A stretch of DNA of 64,000 bases from the NCBI GenBank assembly GCA_002027195.1, contig MWJO01000004.1, positions 62,001 to 126,000 on the forward strand, read 5' to 3'. Below are positions 38,232-48,791 of this stretch, piece by piece. A program made the translations under genes and the position numbers. Source of the stretch: Streptomyces sp. GKU 895. Lineage in GTDB: Bacteria; Actinomycetota; Actinomycetes; Streptomycetales; Streptomycetaceae. Numbering within the stretch: the stretch's first letter is position 1; each line of letters starts with the position of its first letter. A model generated the notes under the pieces. It saw nothing but the letters and a program-made list of their open reading frames with translations, did no database searches and was not told the DNA's origin.

Positions 38232-39828
38232 ATGACTTCTCCTGCCGACCCCGCCCTGACCGGCCCCCGTATACCAGAGGCCGTGCACCGGCGCCGCTGG
38301 GCGATCCTCGGCGTGCTGATGCTGAGCCTGCTGATCGTGGTGCTCGACAACTCGATCCTGAACGTCGCGATCAAGACGATCTCGACCCCCGCCCCGACCG
38401 GCCTGGGCGCCACCCAGAGCGAACTCGAATGGGCGATCAACGCCTACACCCTCGTCTTCGCGGGTCTGCTGTTCAGCGCCGGGCTCCTCGGTGACCGGCT
38501 CGGCCGCAAGCGGGTGCTGCTCGGCGGGCTCGCCGTCTTCGGCATCGGCTCCGCCCTCGCCGCCTCCTCCGGGTCGCCGGAGCAGCTCATCGCCTTCCGC
38601 GCGGTGATGGGGCTCGGCGCCGCCTTCGTGATGCCCGCCACCCTCGCCGTCCTCATGAACGTCTTCGAGCGCGAGGAGCAGCCCAAGGCGATCGGCATCT
38701 GGGCCGGCGGCGTCGGTCTCGCGATCGCCATCGGGCCGATCACCGGCGGTGTGCTCCTCGACCACTTCTGGTGGGGCTCGGTCTTCCTCATCAACGTGCC
38801 GATCGTGGTGCTCGCGCTCGCGCTGATGCTGTGGCTGGTGCCGGACTCCCGCGACCCCGACCCGGGACGCGTCGACCCCGTGGGCGTCGTCCTGTCGGTC
38901 GTGGGCCTGGTCCTGCTCGTCTACGGCATCATCAAGGGCGGCCAGCTCGCCGACTTCACGGACCCCAAGGTGCTGTCGACCATCGGCGCCGGTCTCGCCG
39001 TACTCGTCGCGTTCGTGGTGTTCGAGAAGCGCAGCGACCACCCCTCCATCGACGTCACCTACTTCAAGAACAAGGTCTTCTCGGCCGCCATCGGCGCCAT
39101 CGCGCTGGTCTTCTTCGCACTGATGGGCGTGACGTTCTTCTCCGTCTTCTACACCCAGAGCGTGCGCGGGTACTCGCCGCTGCAGACCGGTCTGCTGATG
39201 CTGCCGCTCGCCGCCGCGCAGATGATCTTCGCACCGCGGGCCCGGCTGGTGGTCGACCGGTTCGGCAACAAGGCCACCACCACCGCCGGGCTGCTGGTCA
39301 TCGCCGCCACCCTCGCCGCGTTCGCCGCGTTCGAGGCGGACACCCCGATCTGGCTCCTGGAGGTCGTGTTCTTCCTCATGGGGGCCGGCATGGCGCACAT
39401 CATGACCCCGGTCAGCGTCGTCATCATGCAGGCGCTGCCGCGCGAGAAGGCCGGTTCCGCGTCCGCGCTGAGCAACACCTTCCGGCAGCTCGGCGGCGCT
39501 CTCGGCATCGCCGTCCTCGGCTCGGTCCTCTCCACGGCCTACCGCAACGGCATCGAGGACAAGCTCGGCCTGCTCCCGGCCGGCGCCCGCCACGCCGCGG
39601 GCGAGTCCATCGAGGCCACCCTCGGCGTCGCCGAGAAGCTCGGCCCCCGGGGCGATGCGCTCATCGCCGGCCCACGACGCCTTCCTGCACGCCATGCACG
39701 TCACCGCTCTGTGGGGCGCGGGCGTCGCGGTGCTCGGTGCGGTCGTGTGCGCCGTGTTCCTGCCCGGCCGGCCGCCGGCCGGCGAGAAGGACGAGCAGGG
39801 GCGGGAGTTGGTGACGGCGGCGGAGTAG
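38232..39828 (+). CDS. MFS drug transporter, DHA2 (14-TM) family, one frameshift
   Basis: About 532 residues with 14 predicted helices. Motif [14 protein letters not shown] and the DHA2 motif ([15 protein letters not shown] at helix 1) are clear, as is [24 protein letters not shown]. Near 39670 the frame slips by one base, and the true end is [38 protein letters not shown]. Uncorrected, the frame reads through into the TetR gene as a false 780-residue fusion. It probably exports a drug sensed by the adjacent TetR. Confidence 0.87.
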
Positions 39829-39887
39829 CCGGGCGCCCGTGTCAGTGGGGGACAATCAGCTCGGACCACAGAAAGGGACGCAGCGAC

Positions 39888-40541
39888 GTGACCAGCCTCG
39901 CCGAAGCCGGAGGCACCCTCCGACCCACCACCCCCGCCCGCGGGCGCCCCCGCAGCGAAGCCGTCGAGCGGGCCATCGTCGAAGGGGTGATGAAGCTGCT
40001 GGAGGACGGGATCCCGCTCGCGGAACTGTCCATCGAGCGGATCGCCCGGACCGCCGGCGTCGGCAAGGCCGCCATCTACCGGCGGTGGAGCGGCAAGGAG
40101 GAGCTGTTCGTCGACGTCGTCCGGACCGCCGAGCCGCCGGACCCGCCGCTGCCCGGCACCTCCATGCGCGACGACATCGTCGTCCTGCTGGAGCAGCTGC
40201 GGCAGCGCGGGCTGGTCAGCCGTACCTCGGCGATCCTGCACAACGTCTACGCCCAGATGAAGCAGAGCCCGAAGATCTGGGCCTCCTACCACGACGCCGT
40301 CATCGCCCCCCGGCGCCGCGTCGGCCTCGAGGTCCTGCGCCGCGGTCGGGACAACGGCGAACTCCGCGCCGACCTCGACCTGGAACTCGTCAACGACCTG
40401 TTCGTCGGCCCGATGCTGGTGCGCGCCATCATGCGCCCGGACGGCGACCTGCCCGAGGGGCTCTCCGAGCAGATAGTCGACGCCGTCCTGGAGGGTCTAC
40501 GGCCCGTCAGCTCATCGTCCGTCAGTTCGCCGAGCCCATAA
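39888..40541 (+). CDS. TetR-family regulator of the MFS exporter
   Basis: A 217-residue protein from a GTG at 39888 (AAGGGA upstream). The N-terminal HTH is [32 protein letters not shown], followed by a TetR_C_16/AcrR-like domain. It lies 59 bases after the corrected MFS stop. It is the likely repressor for the palindrome at 38187-38209. Confidence 0.88.
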   Translation: MTSLAEAGGTLRPTTPARGRPRSEAVERAIVEGVMKLLEDGIPLAELSIERIARTAGVGKAAIYRRWSGKEELFVDVVRTAEPPDPPLPGTSMRDDIVVLLEQLRQRGLVSRTSAILHNVYAQMKQSPKIWASYHDAVIAPRRRVGLEVLRRGRDNGELRADLDLELVNDLFVGPMLVRAIMRPDGDLPEGLSEQIVDAVLEGLRPVSSSSVSSPSP

Positions 40542-40730
40542 CCCCGATGTGCGCGTTTCGTCACAGAGGGCGCTTTCCGCTGCCGTGTCCGGAACCCCGA
40601 ACGGCGACTTGTACGTCCTCGTGCGGGTACGGCCGTCATGGGACGGCAGGATCGGAACCGATCATCCCCTAGGGTCTTGAGTTACGTCGGGGGACGGACG
40701 GATGCACGGCAGGCAGTGAGGCGACGCGGT

Positions 40731-41780
40731 ATGGCGCAGCAGGCGTACATGGAGGAGACGGACAACGGCGGCTCGGGGCCCGAGCGCCGGGGCTCCAGGT
40801 TCCGACGCCTGCTGGACAGACTGACCGGCCCCTGGCGCGGCGACCCGCGGATCTGGCGGCGCGGCCTCGTCCTCGCCGCCCTGGCCCTGGTCCTCGCGCT
40901 GATCATGCTGATGCACTCCCGCATCCCCAACGCCATCGGCAACCTCGGCAGCCTCACGGAGACCTTCCTGCCCTGGCTGGGCCTCTTCGTCCCGGTGCTG
41001 CTGGTCCTCGCCTTCGTACGGAAGTCGGCGACCGCCCTGATCGCGGTCATCCTCCCGGCGGTCGTCTGGCTCAACCTCTTCGGCGGGCTGCTCGGCGACA
41101 AGGCCGGCGCCGGCGGCGAGCTCACGGTGGCCACGCACAACGTCAACGCCGACAACCCCGACCCGTCCGACACCGCCCGTGACGTGGCGGCCTCCGGCGC
41201 GGACGTCGTCGCCCTGGAGGAGTTGACCTCCGCGGCGGTGCCGACGTACGAGAAGGCGCTGGCGGGGACGTACAAGTACCACTCGGTGCAGGGCACCGTC
41301 GGGCTGTGGAGCAAGTACCCGCTGAGCGGGGTCAAGCCGGTCGACATCAAGCTGGGCTGGACCCGGGCCATGCGGGCCACGGTGGCCACGCCCGAGGGGC
41401 GGGTCGCGTTCTACGTCGCCCATCTGCCCTCGGTCCGCGTGAAGATGGAGGCCGGGTTCACCGCCCGGCAGCGCGACAAGAGCGCCGACGCGCTGGGCGA
41501 GGCCATCGCCGACGAGCCGCTGGAGCGGATCGTGCTGCTGGGCGACCTCAACGGCACCATGAACGACCGCGCCCTCAACGCCGTCACCTCCCAGCTGCGC
41601 TCCACGCAGGGCGCGGCCGGTAGCGGGTTCGGCTTCAGCTGGCCGGCCTCGTTCCCGATGGCGCGCATCGACCAGATCCTGGTCAAGGGCGTCGAGCCGG
41701 AGAGTTCGTGGACCCTGCCGGAGACGGGCAGCGACCACCTCCCCGTGGCCGCCCGCCTGAAGGTGGACACCTCGTCGTAA
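40731..41780 (+). CDS. Endonuclease/exonuclease/phosphatase family membrane protein
   Basis: A 349-residue protein with three hydrophobic helices (residues about 47-120) and an EEP domain: THNVNADNP, ALEELTSA with the catalytic Glu, YVAHLPS, GDLNGTMNDRAL with Asp and Asn, and the closing GSDHLPVAARL with the active-site His. The domain faces outside if the N-terminus is inside. The family hydrolyses phosphoester bonds; this membrane form is common in Streptomyces and its substrate is unknown. An internal ATG at 40752 is an alternative start. Confidence 0.85.
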   Translation: MAQQAYMEETDNGGSGPERRGSRFRRLLDRLTGPWRGDPRIWRRGLVLAALALVLALIMLMHSRIPNAIGNLGSLTETFLPWLGLFVPVLLVLAFVRKSATALIAVILPAVVWLNLFGGLLGDKAGAGGELTVATHNVNADNPDPSDTARDVAASGADVVALEELTSAAVPTYEKALAGTYKYHSVQGTVGLWSKYPLSGVKPVDIKLGWTRAMRATVATPEGRVAFYVAHLPSVRVKMEAGFTARQRDKSADALGEAIADEPLERIVLLGDLNGTMNDRALNAVTSQLRSTQGAAGSGFGFSWPASFPMARIDQILVKGVEPESSWTLPETGSDHLPVAARLKVDTSS

Positions 41781-41808
41781 CCGTCTGGAATACTGGGCCC
41801 GCAAGGCT

Positions 41809-41843
41809 TTGTTCCGTAGGTGAACATAAGCACCCCGGAACAA
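41809..41843. promoter_or_regulatory. Inverted repeat TTGTTCCG/CGGAACAA before an MFS gene
   Basis: Perfect 8-bp arms at 41809-41816 and 41836-41843 are separated by 19 bases and end 16 bases before the MFS start. The RNA could form a stem, or the site could bind a dimeric repressor. No adjacent regulator gene is present. Confidence 0.5.
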
Positions 41844-41859
41844 CCCCGAAAGGCCCTTC

Positions 41860-43086
41860 ATGCCCCTCGCCCTGCTCGCCCTCGCCGTGGGCGCCTTCGG
41901 CATCGGCACCACCGAGTTCGTCATGATGGGCCTGCTGCCCGAGGTAGCGGACGACCTGCACGTCTCCCTCCCCACCGCCGGCCACCTGGTCTCGGCGTAC
42001 GCGCTCGGCGTCGTCATCGGCGCCCCGCTGCTCGCCGCGGTCACCGCCCGCATGTCCCGCCGTACGGTCCTCATCGCGCTGATGGCGCTGTTCGTGGCCG
42101 GCAACGCGGCCTCCGCCTTCGCGCCGGACCACCACTGGCTGCTGGCCGCCCGCTTCCTCAGCGGCCTGCCGCACGGCGCCTTCTTCGGCGTCGGCGCGGT
42201 CGTCGCCACGACCATGGTCGCGCCCGAGCGCAAGGCCCGGTCGGTGTCGCTGATGTTCCTCGGGCTGACCGTCGCCAACATCGCCGGTGTGCCGGTCGCC
42301 ACGCTCATGGGCCAGCACCTGGGCTGGCGGGCCACCTTCCTCGGGGTGAGCGCCATCGGCCTCGCCGCGATCGCGGCCCTGGCCGCACTGATCCCGCACG
42401 ACCGCGTGGCCCCCGCGCACGGTGGCCTGCGCGGCGAGCTCGCGGCCCTGAAGTCCCTCCCCGTCTGGCTGGCCCTCGGCACGACCGTCGCCGGGTTCGG
42501 CGCGCTCTTCGCCGCGTACAGCTACATCACGCCGATGCTCACCGACTCCGCCGGGTACGCCGACGCCAGCGTCACGCTGCTGCTCGCGCTGTTCGGCGTG
42601 GGCGCGACGGTCGGCAACCTGGTCGGCGGACGGCTGGCCGACCACGCGATGCGGGCGACCCTGTTCGGCGGCCTGGTCTCGCTGGTCGTGGTGCTCGGCG
42701 CGTTCCCGCTGCTGATGAGCACGCCGGTGAGTGCGGCCGTGGCGGTCGTCCTGCTCGGCGTCGCGGCCTTCGTGACCGGCTCGCCGCTCCAGCTGATGGT
42801 CATGGAGAAGGCCTCCGCGGCCCCCTCACTGGCCTCCTCCGCCAACCAGGCCGCCTTCAACCTGGCGAACGCCGGGGGCGCGTGGATCGGCGGCCTGGCC
42901 CTGGCCGCGGGCTTCGGGACCACCTCCCCGGCCCTGGCGGGGGCGGCGCTCGCCGTGCTCGGCCTGGGCGTGGCGGCCACGGCGGCCGCGGTGGACCGCC
43001 GTCGCGCGACGGCGCCGGTGCCCGCACGGGAACGCGTCGTCGCGGGGCACGTACCCGACGGACTGGACGTGAGCCTCAGCCGCTGA
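41860..43086 (+). CDS. MFS transporter, DHA1 (AraJ/Cml-like) family
   Basis: A 408-residue MFS protein with 12 helices. The opening LLALAVGAFGIGTTEFVMMGLLPEVADDL and the helix 4-5 segment FLSGLPHGAFFGVGAVVA are diagnostic of the AraJ/chloramphenicol-efflux branch. It probably exports a sugar or a drug such as a phenicol; the substrate is inferred. The last 24 bases of the gene are duplicated just after the stop. Confidence 0.88.
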   Translation: MPLALLALAVGAFGIGTTEFVMMGLLPEVADDLHVSLPTAGHLVSAYALGVVIGAPLLAAVTARMSRRTVLIALMALFVAGNAASAFAPDHHWLLAARFLSGLPHGAFFGVGAVVATTMVAPERKARSVSLMFLGLTVANIAGVPVATLMGQHLGWRATFLGVSAIGLAAIAALAALIPHDRVAPAHGGLRGELAALKSLPVWLALGTTVAGFGALFAAYSYITPMLTDSAGYADASVTLLLALFGVGATVGNLVGGRLADHAMRATLFGGLVSLVVVLGAFPLLMSTPVSAAVAVVLLGVAAFVTGSPLQLMVMEKASAAPSLASSANQAAFNLANAGGAWIGGLALAAGFGTTSPALAGAALAVLGLGVAATAAAVDRRRATAPVPARERVVAGHVPDGLDVSLSR

Positions 43087-43119
43087 GGCCCCGCGCTGGA
43101 GACGAGCCTCGGCCGCTGA
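43063..43119 (+). repeat. Duplicated gene end: 24-bp unit, 33-bp period
   Basis: The final 24 bases of the MFS gene including its TGA (43063-43086, LDVSLSR*) recur at 43096-43119 (LETSLGR*) with 20 of 24 identity. This is a small tandem duplication of the C-terminal coding end. Confidence 0.7.
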
Positions 43120-43227
43120 GACCTTGCGGTGCCGGCCGCGGCTCATCCGTCGTGGCGATACGCGGACGGCACCGCGCCACACCTCCGCGCGCCGACCCAC
43201 GTCAAGGACGCTGTGTCGTCCCCGCCC

Positions 43228-45283
43228 TCAGTTCCCCGAAAGCTCCTCGAACCGCTCCAGATCCCGCAGCCACGCCCGTGCCGAACTGTCCGACGGCGCA
43301 CGCCAGTCGCCGCGCGGCGACAGGGAGCCGCCCGCCGAGACCTTCGGGCCGTTCGGCATCGCCGAGCGCTTGAACTGGGCGAAGCCGAAGTAGCGGCGGC
43401 AGAAGACCCCCAGCCACTTGGCGATCTCCGGCAGGTCGTACGCCACCCGCTTGGCCTCCGGGAACCCCGGCGGCCACGCGCCGGCCTCCGCGTCCCGCCA
43501 GGCGTGCCAGGCGAGGAAGGCGATCTTCGACGGGCGGAAGCCGTAGCGCAGGACGTGGAAGAGCGTGAAGTCGTGCAGCGCGTACGGGCCGATCTTCGAC
43601 TCCGTCGACTGCATCTCCTCGCCCGGTACCAGCTCCGGGCTGATCTCCGTGTCGAGGATCGCGGTGAGCGTCTTGCCGGTCTCGTCGCCGAACTGGCCGC
43701 TGCTGACGACCCACCGGATGAGGTGCTGGATCAGGGTCTTCGGGACGCCGCCGTTGACGTTGTAGTGGCTCATCTGGTCGCCGACGCCGTACGTCGACCA
43801 GCCGAGCGCCAGCTCGGAGAGGTCACCGGTGCCGAGCACGATGCCGCCGCGCTGGTTGGCCAGCCGGAAGAGGTAGTCGGTGCGCAGGCCCGCCTGGACG
43901 TTCTCGAAGGTGACGTCGTACACCGGCTCGCCGGACGCGAACGGGTGCCCCATCTCCTGGAGCATCAGCCGCGCGGTCGGCGTGATGTCCAGCTCGGCCG
44001 CGGTGACGCCGAGGGACCGCATGAGGGCGTGCGCGTTGTCCTTCGTGTGGTCGCTGGTGGCGAAGCCGGGCAGCGTCCAGGCGAGGATGTCGCTGCGCGG
44101 ACGCCCGGCGCGGTCCATCGCGCGGGCGGCGACGATGAGCGCGTGGGTGGAGTCGAGGCCGCCGGAGACACCGATGACGACCTTCGAGCCGCCGATCGAG
44201 GCGAGCCGCTGCTGGAGGCCCTGGACCTGGATGTTGTAGGCCTCGAAGCAGTCCTGGGCGAGCCGGTCCGCGTCGGCCGGCACGAACGGGAAGCGCTCCA
44301 GACGCCGCCGCAGCCCCAGGTCGGTCAGCGGCGGGTCCAGCTCGAAGCCGACCGTGCGGAAGTCGCCGGTGCGCGCCGCGTGGGTACGGCGGTTGTCGTC
44401 GAACGTCCCCATCCGCAGCCGCTCCTGCCGCAGCAGGTCGAGGTCGACGTCGGCGACGGCGTGCTCGTCCCCGAGCGGGAACCGCTCGGTCTCGGCGAGC
44501 AGCACGCCGTTCTCGTAGATCATCGTCTGCGTCCCAGGACAGGTCCGTGGTCGACTCGCCGAGCCCCGCGGCGGCGTAGACGTACGCCGCGAGACAGCGC
44601 GAGGACGCCGAACGGCACAGCAGCTTGCGGTCCTCGGCCCGCCCGACCGTGATCGGGCTGCCGGACAGGTTGACCAGCACGGTCGCCCCGGCGAGGGCCG
44701 CCTCCGCGCTCGGCGGCACCGGCACCCACATGTCCTCGCAGATCTCGGCGTGCAGGACGAGACCGGGCACGTCCGACGCCTCGAAGAGCAGGTCCACGCC
44801 GAAAGGAACCCCGACCCCGCCCACCCGGATCGCACCGCCGCGCTCGTCGGCGCCGTCGCCGATCTGGCGGCGCTCGTAGAACTCGCGGTAGTTCGGCGGG
44901 TACGACTTCGGTACGACCCCGAGCACGCGGCCGCGGTGCACGATCACCGCGCAGTTGTAGACCCGGTTGCGATGCCGCAGCGGCGCCCCGACGACCAGCA
45001 CCGGCAGGAGCCCCGCGGACCCCTCCACCACGGTCGCGAGCGCCGCCTCGACCTCGTCGAGCAGCGCGTCCTGGAGCAGCAGATCCTCGATGGAGTACCC
45101 GCACAGCACCATCTCGGGAAAGACCGCGACCGCGACCCCTTCGTCCGAGCAGCGCCGCGCGTGGCGCAGCACCGCCTCGGCGTTGGCGGGTGGATCGGCG
45201 ATGACGGTGTGGCCCGTACAGGCGGCGACACGCGCGAAGCCGTGCTGGTAGATCGACCGGAAGTTCAGCGGAGTCGGAGGCAC
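43228..45283 (-). CDS. nadE: Glutamine-dependent NAD+ synthetase, one frameshift
   Basis: About 684 residues. The N-terminal nitrilase-type glutaminase has Glu in [17 protein letters not shown], Lys in [15 protein letters not shown] and Cys in [11 protein letters not shown]. The C-terminal synthetase has the P-loop [16 protein letters not shown] and ends in RFEELSGN. Near 44530-44536 the frame shifts between TTDLSWD and [17 protein letters not shown]. It amidates deamido-NAD in the last step of NAD synthesis. As an essential gene it is presumably intact. The start is a GTG at 45283. Confidence 0.9.
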
Positions 45284-45322
45284 GGCGTCCAGTGTAATCC
45301 GTTTAATCGTCAGAGCGACGCG

Positions 45323-45356
45323 ATGGGGCGCGGGACGAGATCGTCCCGCGCCCCAT
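45323..45356 (-). terminator. Strong hairpin terminator of the sedolisin gene
   Basis: ATGGGGCGCGGGACGA at 45323-45338 is perfectly complementary to 45341-45356, a 16-bp stem with a 2-base core loop. It lies 16 bases beyond the sedolisin stop and before nadE. Confidence 0.8.
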
Positions 45357-45371
45357 GGGCTGCTGTGCCGG

Positions 45372-47318
45372 TCAGTGCAGCTTGTACGACTCCACATAGC
45401 CGTTCGCGGGCGTACCCACGCCGGTGACGGGGTCGTACCCCTTCACCGCGGCCAGCGAGCTGTCCTTGCCCAGCGACCGCACGGACGTCGCCAGACCGTC
45501 CGTCGCGTCAACGCCGTTCACGAAGTCGACGCGCGCCACCGCGAGCTCCGAACCCGTCGGGGTGTCGGTGACGTCGTGGTAGACCTTCGACCCGTACTTG
45601 GCGTAGATCGACGGGTTGGCGAAGCCGATCGCCTTGCCGCCGCGCGCCTCGGTGGCGAGCGCCTGCACGGCCGCGATGACCGGAGCCGCCAGCGAGGTGC
45701 CGCCGATCCGGTACTCGCTGTACTTCTCCGAACCGTCCGGGAAGGTCTGCGTCTGGCCGACCTTGAAACCGGTGTTCGGGTCGGCGATCGCGGAGATGTC
45801 CGGGACCACGCGGTTGCCGGTCGCGTTGTTGGCCTTCGCCAGCGCGTCCGGGACGACACCCTTCTGGTAGAAGGGCTCGGCGACCGTCTTGCTGGTGCCG
45901 CCGCCCGCACCCGAGGTGAACGCGCCGGGGAAGTTGGTCCAGCTCTTGCCGTCCGCGGACAGCGTGGCCTTCTCGGTGCCCCAGCCGGTCTCCCACAGGT
46001 ACTTGTCGCCCTTGCCGACCGCCAGCGAGGTACCGCCGACCGCCGTCACCCACGCCGAGTTGGCCGGGGTGTCGACCTGCTTCGTCTGGGTGTGGGCGAC
46101 CTCGTCGCCGTTGTCACCGGAGGAGAAGTAGAAGCCGATGCCCTCGACCGCGCCGAACTGGAAGACCTGGTCGTAGGCGGCCGCGAGGTCCGGCGTCTGG
46201 TTGGCCTCGATGTCGCCCCACGAGTTGGAGACGATGTCGGCGAGGTGCTTGTCGACGACCTTGCTGAGCGCGTCCAGCAGGTCGTCGTCCATGCAGGACG
46301 CGCCGCCCACGTACGTGACCTGCGCGTCCGGCGCGACCGCGTGCACGGCCTCGACGTCGAGGGTCTCCTCGCCGTACCAGCCGGAGGCGTCGCACTCGTC
46401 GGGGCCCGTGTACCGGTAGTTCTTGGGCAGCACCTGCTTCAACTGGCCGGTCTTCCAGGCCGCGTCGCCGTGCTTCTTCGCGTAGGTGGCCGCGTCGTAG
46501 GCGATGGTCGGCGAGGCGAACGCGTCCGTGATGGCGACGCGCACCTTCTTGCCCGTGTACGTGCCGGCACCGTAGGCGGCACGCAGCTGCTTGCCGGTGT
46601 ACCCCTTGACGGCGTACGGGATCTTCGTGCCGTACGCGTCCGGCAGCGTGGTCGCGATGTTGGAGCCGTAGTACGAGGAGAACGGCCCGGAGTTCTTGAA
46701 CACGGCGCCGGGACCCGGCAGCTGGTCGGCCTTGGTCGCCTTGTGCGGAGCGTTGTCCAGGCCGGTGACGGTCAGGACGGCGCCGTTCAGGCTCTCCGGC
46801 GCGGACGCCGTCTTCGACGGCGCGCGGTAAGTCTTCGTGCCCTTGGCGTAGTTGTGCAGCTGGGTGCCGAACGCCTTCTCGGCGGCGGCCACGTCACCGG
46901 TGACGGAGACGTAGTGCTGCGTGACGCCGGTGACCTTCAGACCGGCCGCCGTCAGCCACGACTTGACGGCGGCGACCTGGGCCTTCGTCGCGCCGAAGCG
47001 GGACTGCGCCTGCCCGGCGCTCAGATACTTGCCGTACGACGCCGAGGCCGGGTCGGAGACGGACTTCGCGTACGCGGCGAGGCCCGCCGCGTCCTTGCCC
47101 GCCAGATAGACGCGGGCCGAGACCCGCGAACTGTCGGCGGTGGCGCCCTTGTCGGCCTTCGCGGTGGCCCACGCGGGCTTGGTCCCGGCCAGCGTGTCAC
47201 GGGCCGGGGAGTCCGAGGCGTGCGCCGCGGGTATGCCGAGCGCCAGCGCGCCGGCGATCATGGGCAGTGTCGCTGCCATGCTCACTCCGGCGCGCGTTCT
47301 GGCGCGGTTGGATCTCAT
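45372..47318 (-). CDS. Secreted sedolisin (S53) serine-carboxyl peptidase
   Basis: A 648-residue secreted protease. A signal peptide (MAATLPMIAGALALGIPAAHA) is followed by a pro-kumamolisin propeptide (about 65-210) and the catalytic S53 domain. The Glu/Asp pair lies in YGEETLDVEAVHA, the oxyanion Asp in FYFSSGDNGDE, and the catalytic Ser in YRIGGTSLAAPVIAA. S53 enzymes are acid-active and self-process. The C-terminal calcium site is suggested by YHDVTDTPTGS and YDPVTGVGTP. It contributes to extracellular protein breakdown. Confidence 0.92.
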   Translation of the reverse strand: MRSNRARTRAGVSMAATLPMIAGALALGIPAAHASDSPARDTLAGTKPAWATAKADKGATADSSRVSARVYLAGKDAAGLAAYAKSVSDPASASYGKYLSAGQAQSRFGATKAQVAAVKSWLTAAGLKVTGVTQHYVSVTGDVAAAEKAFGTQLHNYAKGTKTYRAPSKTASAPESLNGAVLTVTGLDNAPHKATKADQLPGPGAVFKNSGPFSSYYGSNIATTLPDAYGTKIPYAVKGYTGKQLRAAYGAGTYTGKKVRVAITDAFASPTIAYDAATYAKKHGDAAWKTGQLKQVLPKNYRYTGPDECDASGWYGEETLDVEAVHAVAPDAQVTYVGGASCMDDDLLDALSKVVDKHLADIVSNSWGDIEANQTPDLAAAYDQVFQFGAVEGIGFYFSSGDNGDEVAHTQTKQVDTPANSAWVTAVGGTSLAVGKGDKYLWETGWGTEKATLSADGKSWTNFPGAFTSGAGGGTSKTVAEPFYQKGVVPDALAKANNATGNRVVPDISAIADPNTGFKVGQTQTFPDGSEKYSEYRIGGTSLAAPVIAAVQALATEARGGKAIGFANPSIYAKYGSKVYHDVTDTPTGSELAVARVDFVNGVDATDGLATSVRSLGKDSSLAAVKGYDPVTGVGTPANGYVESYKLH

Positions 47319-47512
47319 GGAACCCCCTGGTTGCGGTTCGTCGCGAGTGGATCACTCGCCGGGGCAACTCTTTCGGCGAACCGTTCATGCCAGGGGAATA
47401 CGAAACCCAAGAAGAACCCAATTAACCTAATGCCAAGGCCATTTGAGCGTTAACGGGCTATGAGGACCGAGGGGAAACCCTCTATGGACCGTCGCGGTTC
47501 CCCTGAGACCCC

Positions 47513-48132
47513 CTAGGAACGCGGCTTCGCGCCCCGCTCCTTGAGCATGTCCGTCATGAGATCGATCTCGGACTCCTGCGCGTTCACCATGCCCTGCGCG
47601 ATGTCCTTCTCCACCTTCACCGTGCAGCGCGCGACACAGCCCTCGGCCATGTGGATGCCGCCCTTGTGATGGTCGGTCATCAGCTGCAGATAGAAGATCT
47701 CGGCCTGCTTGCCGCTGAGGGTGCCGAGTTTCTTCAGCTCGGTGTTGGTCGCCATGCCCGGCATCAGCGCGCCGTCCTTGCCGTCCGCCATGCCGCCCAT
47801 GTCCATCCAGGTCATCGGCGGGTCCGAGGACACCTTCGGCAGCCCCCACAGATCGAGCCAGCCCAGCAGCATGCCGCGCTGGTTGGCCTGCGTCTGCGCG
47901 ATGTCGAAGGCGAGCCGGCGCACCTCCTCGTCCTTGGTGCGGTCGCGCACGATGAACGACATCTCCACCGCCTGCTGGTGGTGCACCGCCATGTCCCGCG
48001 CGAAGCCCGCGTCCGCGGAGTCGGCGGTGGGCGTGGCCGCGGCGTCGTCGCCGTCCGCGACCGCGTAGGTGACCGCGCGGCCGCGACGAGCACGGCCGCC
48101 GCGGTCCCCGCGATCCAGCCGACCTGCCTCAC
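47513..48132 (-). CDS. DUF305 protein coupled to DUF3105 gene, one frameshift
   Basis: About 206 residues. It starts at a GTG (48132) overlapping the DUF3105 stop (GTGA). The N-terminal helix VGWIAGTAAAVLVAA breaks frame near 48076-48086 and resumes as VTYAVADGDDAAATPTADSADAGFARDMAVHHQQAVEMSFIV. The second motif is LMTDHHKGGIHMAEGCVARC. It is a membrane-anchored ferritin-like DUF305 domain, with Met-rich MTWMDMGGMADGKDGALMPGMAT suggesting metal binding. It probably works with the DUF3105 partner. Confidence 0.83.
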
Positions 48133-48791
48133 TGCGCCTTACCGCCCGTGCAGACCGCGCCCTTCTCGGGCGTCTGCTCACCCTGGACGTACTTCTCGAA
48201 GAACTTCGCCACGTTCGGGTCGTCAGCGCCGGTCACCGTCCGCTGGTGGCCCCACGCCGTCAGCATGATCGGGGCGGCCTGGCCCTCGTACGGGCTCATC
48301 AGCGTGTACGGCGTCGCCTTCACCTTCGCCGCGAGCTTGTCCACGTCGGACTTCTCGGCCTTGTCGGTGTACGTCACCCAGACCGCGCCGTGCTCCAGCG
48401 AGTGCACCGCGTTCATGTCGTCGAGCGGCTTGGTGTAGACGTCGCCGTTGCAGTTCTGCCAGACCGCGTTGTGGTCACCGCCGGCCGGGGGCGTCATCGG
48501 GTACTTCACCCGCTTGGTGACGTGCGTCTGGCTCAGCTTCGCCGACCACGTCTTCACGCCGTCCTTGCCGGTGGTCCAGTGGCCCGGGTTCTTCGAGTCG
48601 GAGGCGGTGCTGCTGTCGTCGTCCCGCGACTGCACGATGACGACGGCGCCGACGACGAGAGCGGCCACGACCGCGACGCTCGCCCCGATCGTGAGGATCC
48701 GGTTGCGGCGCTCGCGAGCCTGCTCGGCACGCCGCATCTCGGCTATGCGCGCCTGCCGCGCGGCGGATTCCTTCTTCTTGGCGGAGCCCAT
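48129..48791 (-). CDS. DUF3105 membrane protein
   Basis: A 220-residue protein with a basic coiled N-terminus (KKKESAARQARIAEMRRAEQARERRNR), one transmembrane helix (ILTIGASVAVVAALVVGAVVIV), then the DUF3105 domain: YPMTPPAGGDHNAVWQNCNGDVY and LEHGAVWVTY, with conserved His and Cys that may bind metal. It is co-transcribed with DUF305 through a GTGA overlap. Pairing of these two families recurs in actinobacteria; the role is unknown, possibly copper related. Confidence 0.87.
   Translation of the reverse strand: MGSAKKKESAARQARIAEMRRAEQARERRNRILTIGASVAVVAALVVGAVVIVQSRDDDSSTASDSKNPGHWTTGKDGVKTWSAKLSQTHVTKRVKYPMTPPAGGDHNAVWQNCNGDVYTKPLDDMNAVHSLEHGAVWVTYTDKAEKSDVDKLAAKVKATPYTLMSPYEGQAAPIMLTAWGHQRTVTGADDPNVAKFFEKYVQGEQTPEKGAVCTGGKAQ

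Noticed and set aside
38199..40541. Single 780-residue MFS-TetR fusion protein
   Set aside because: The MFS end continues in the adjacent frame to a TAG at 39826-39828 and the TetR gene has its own GTG and ribosome-binding site; the fusion comes from one frameshift near 39670.
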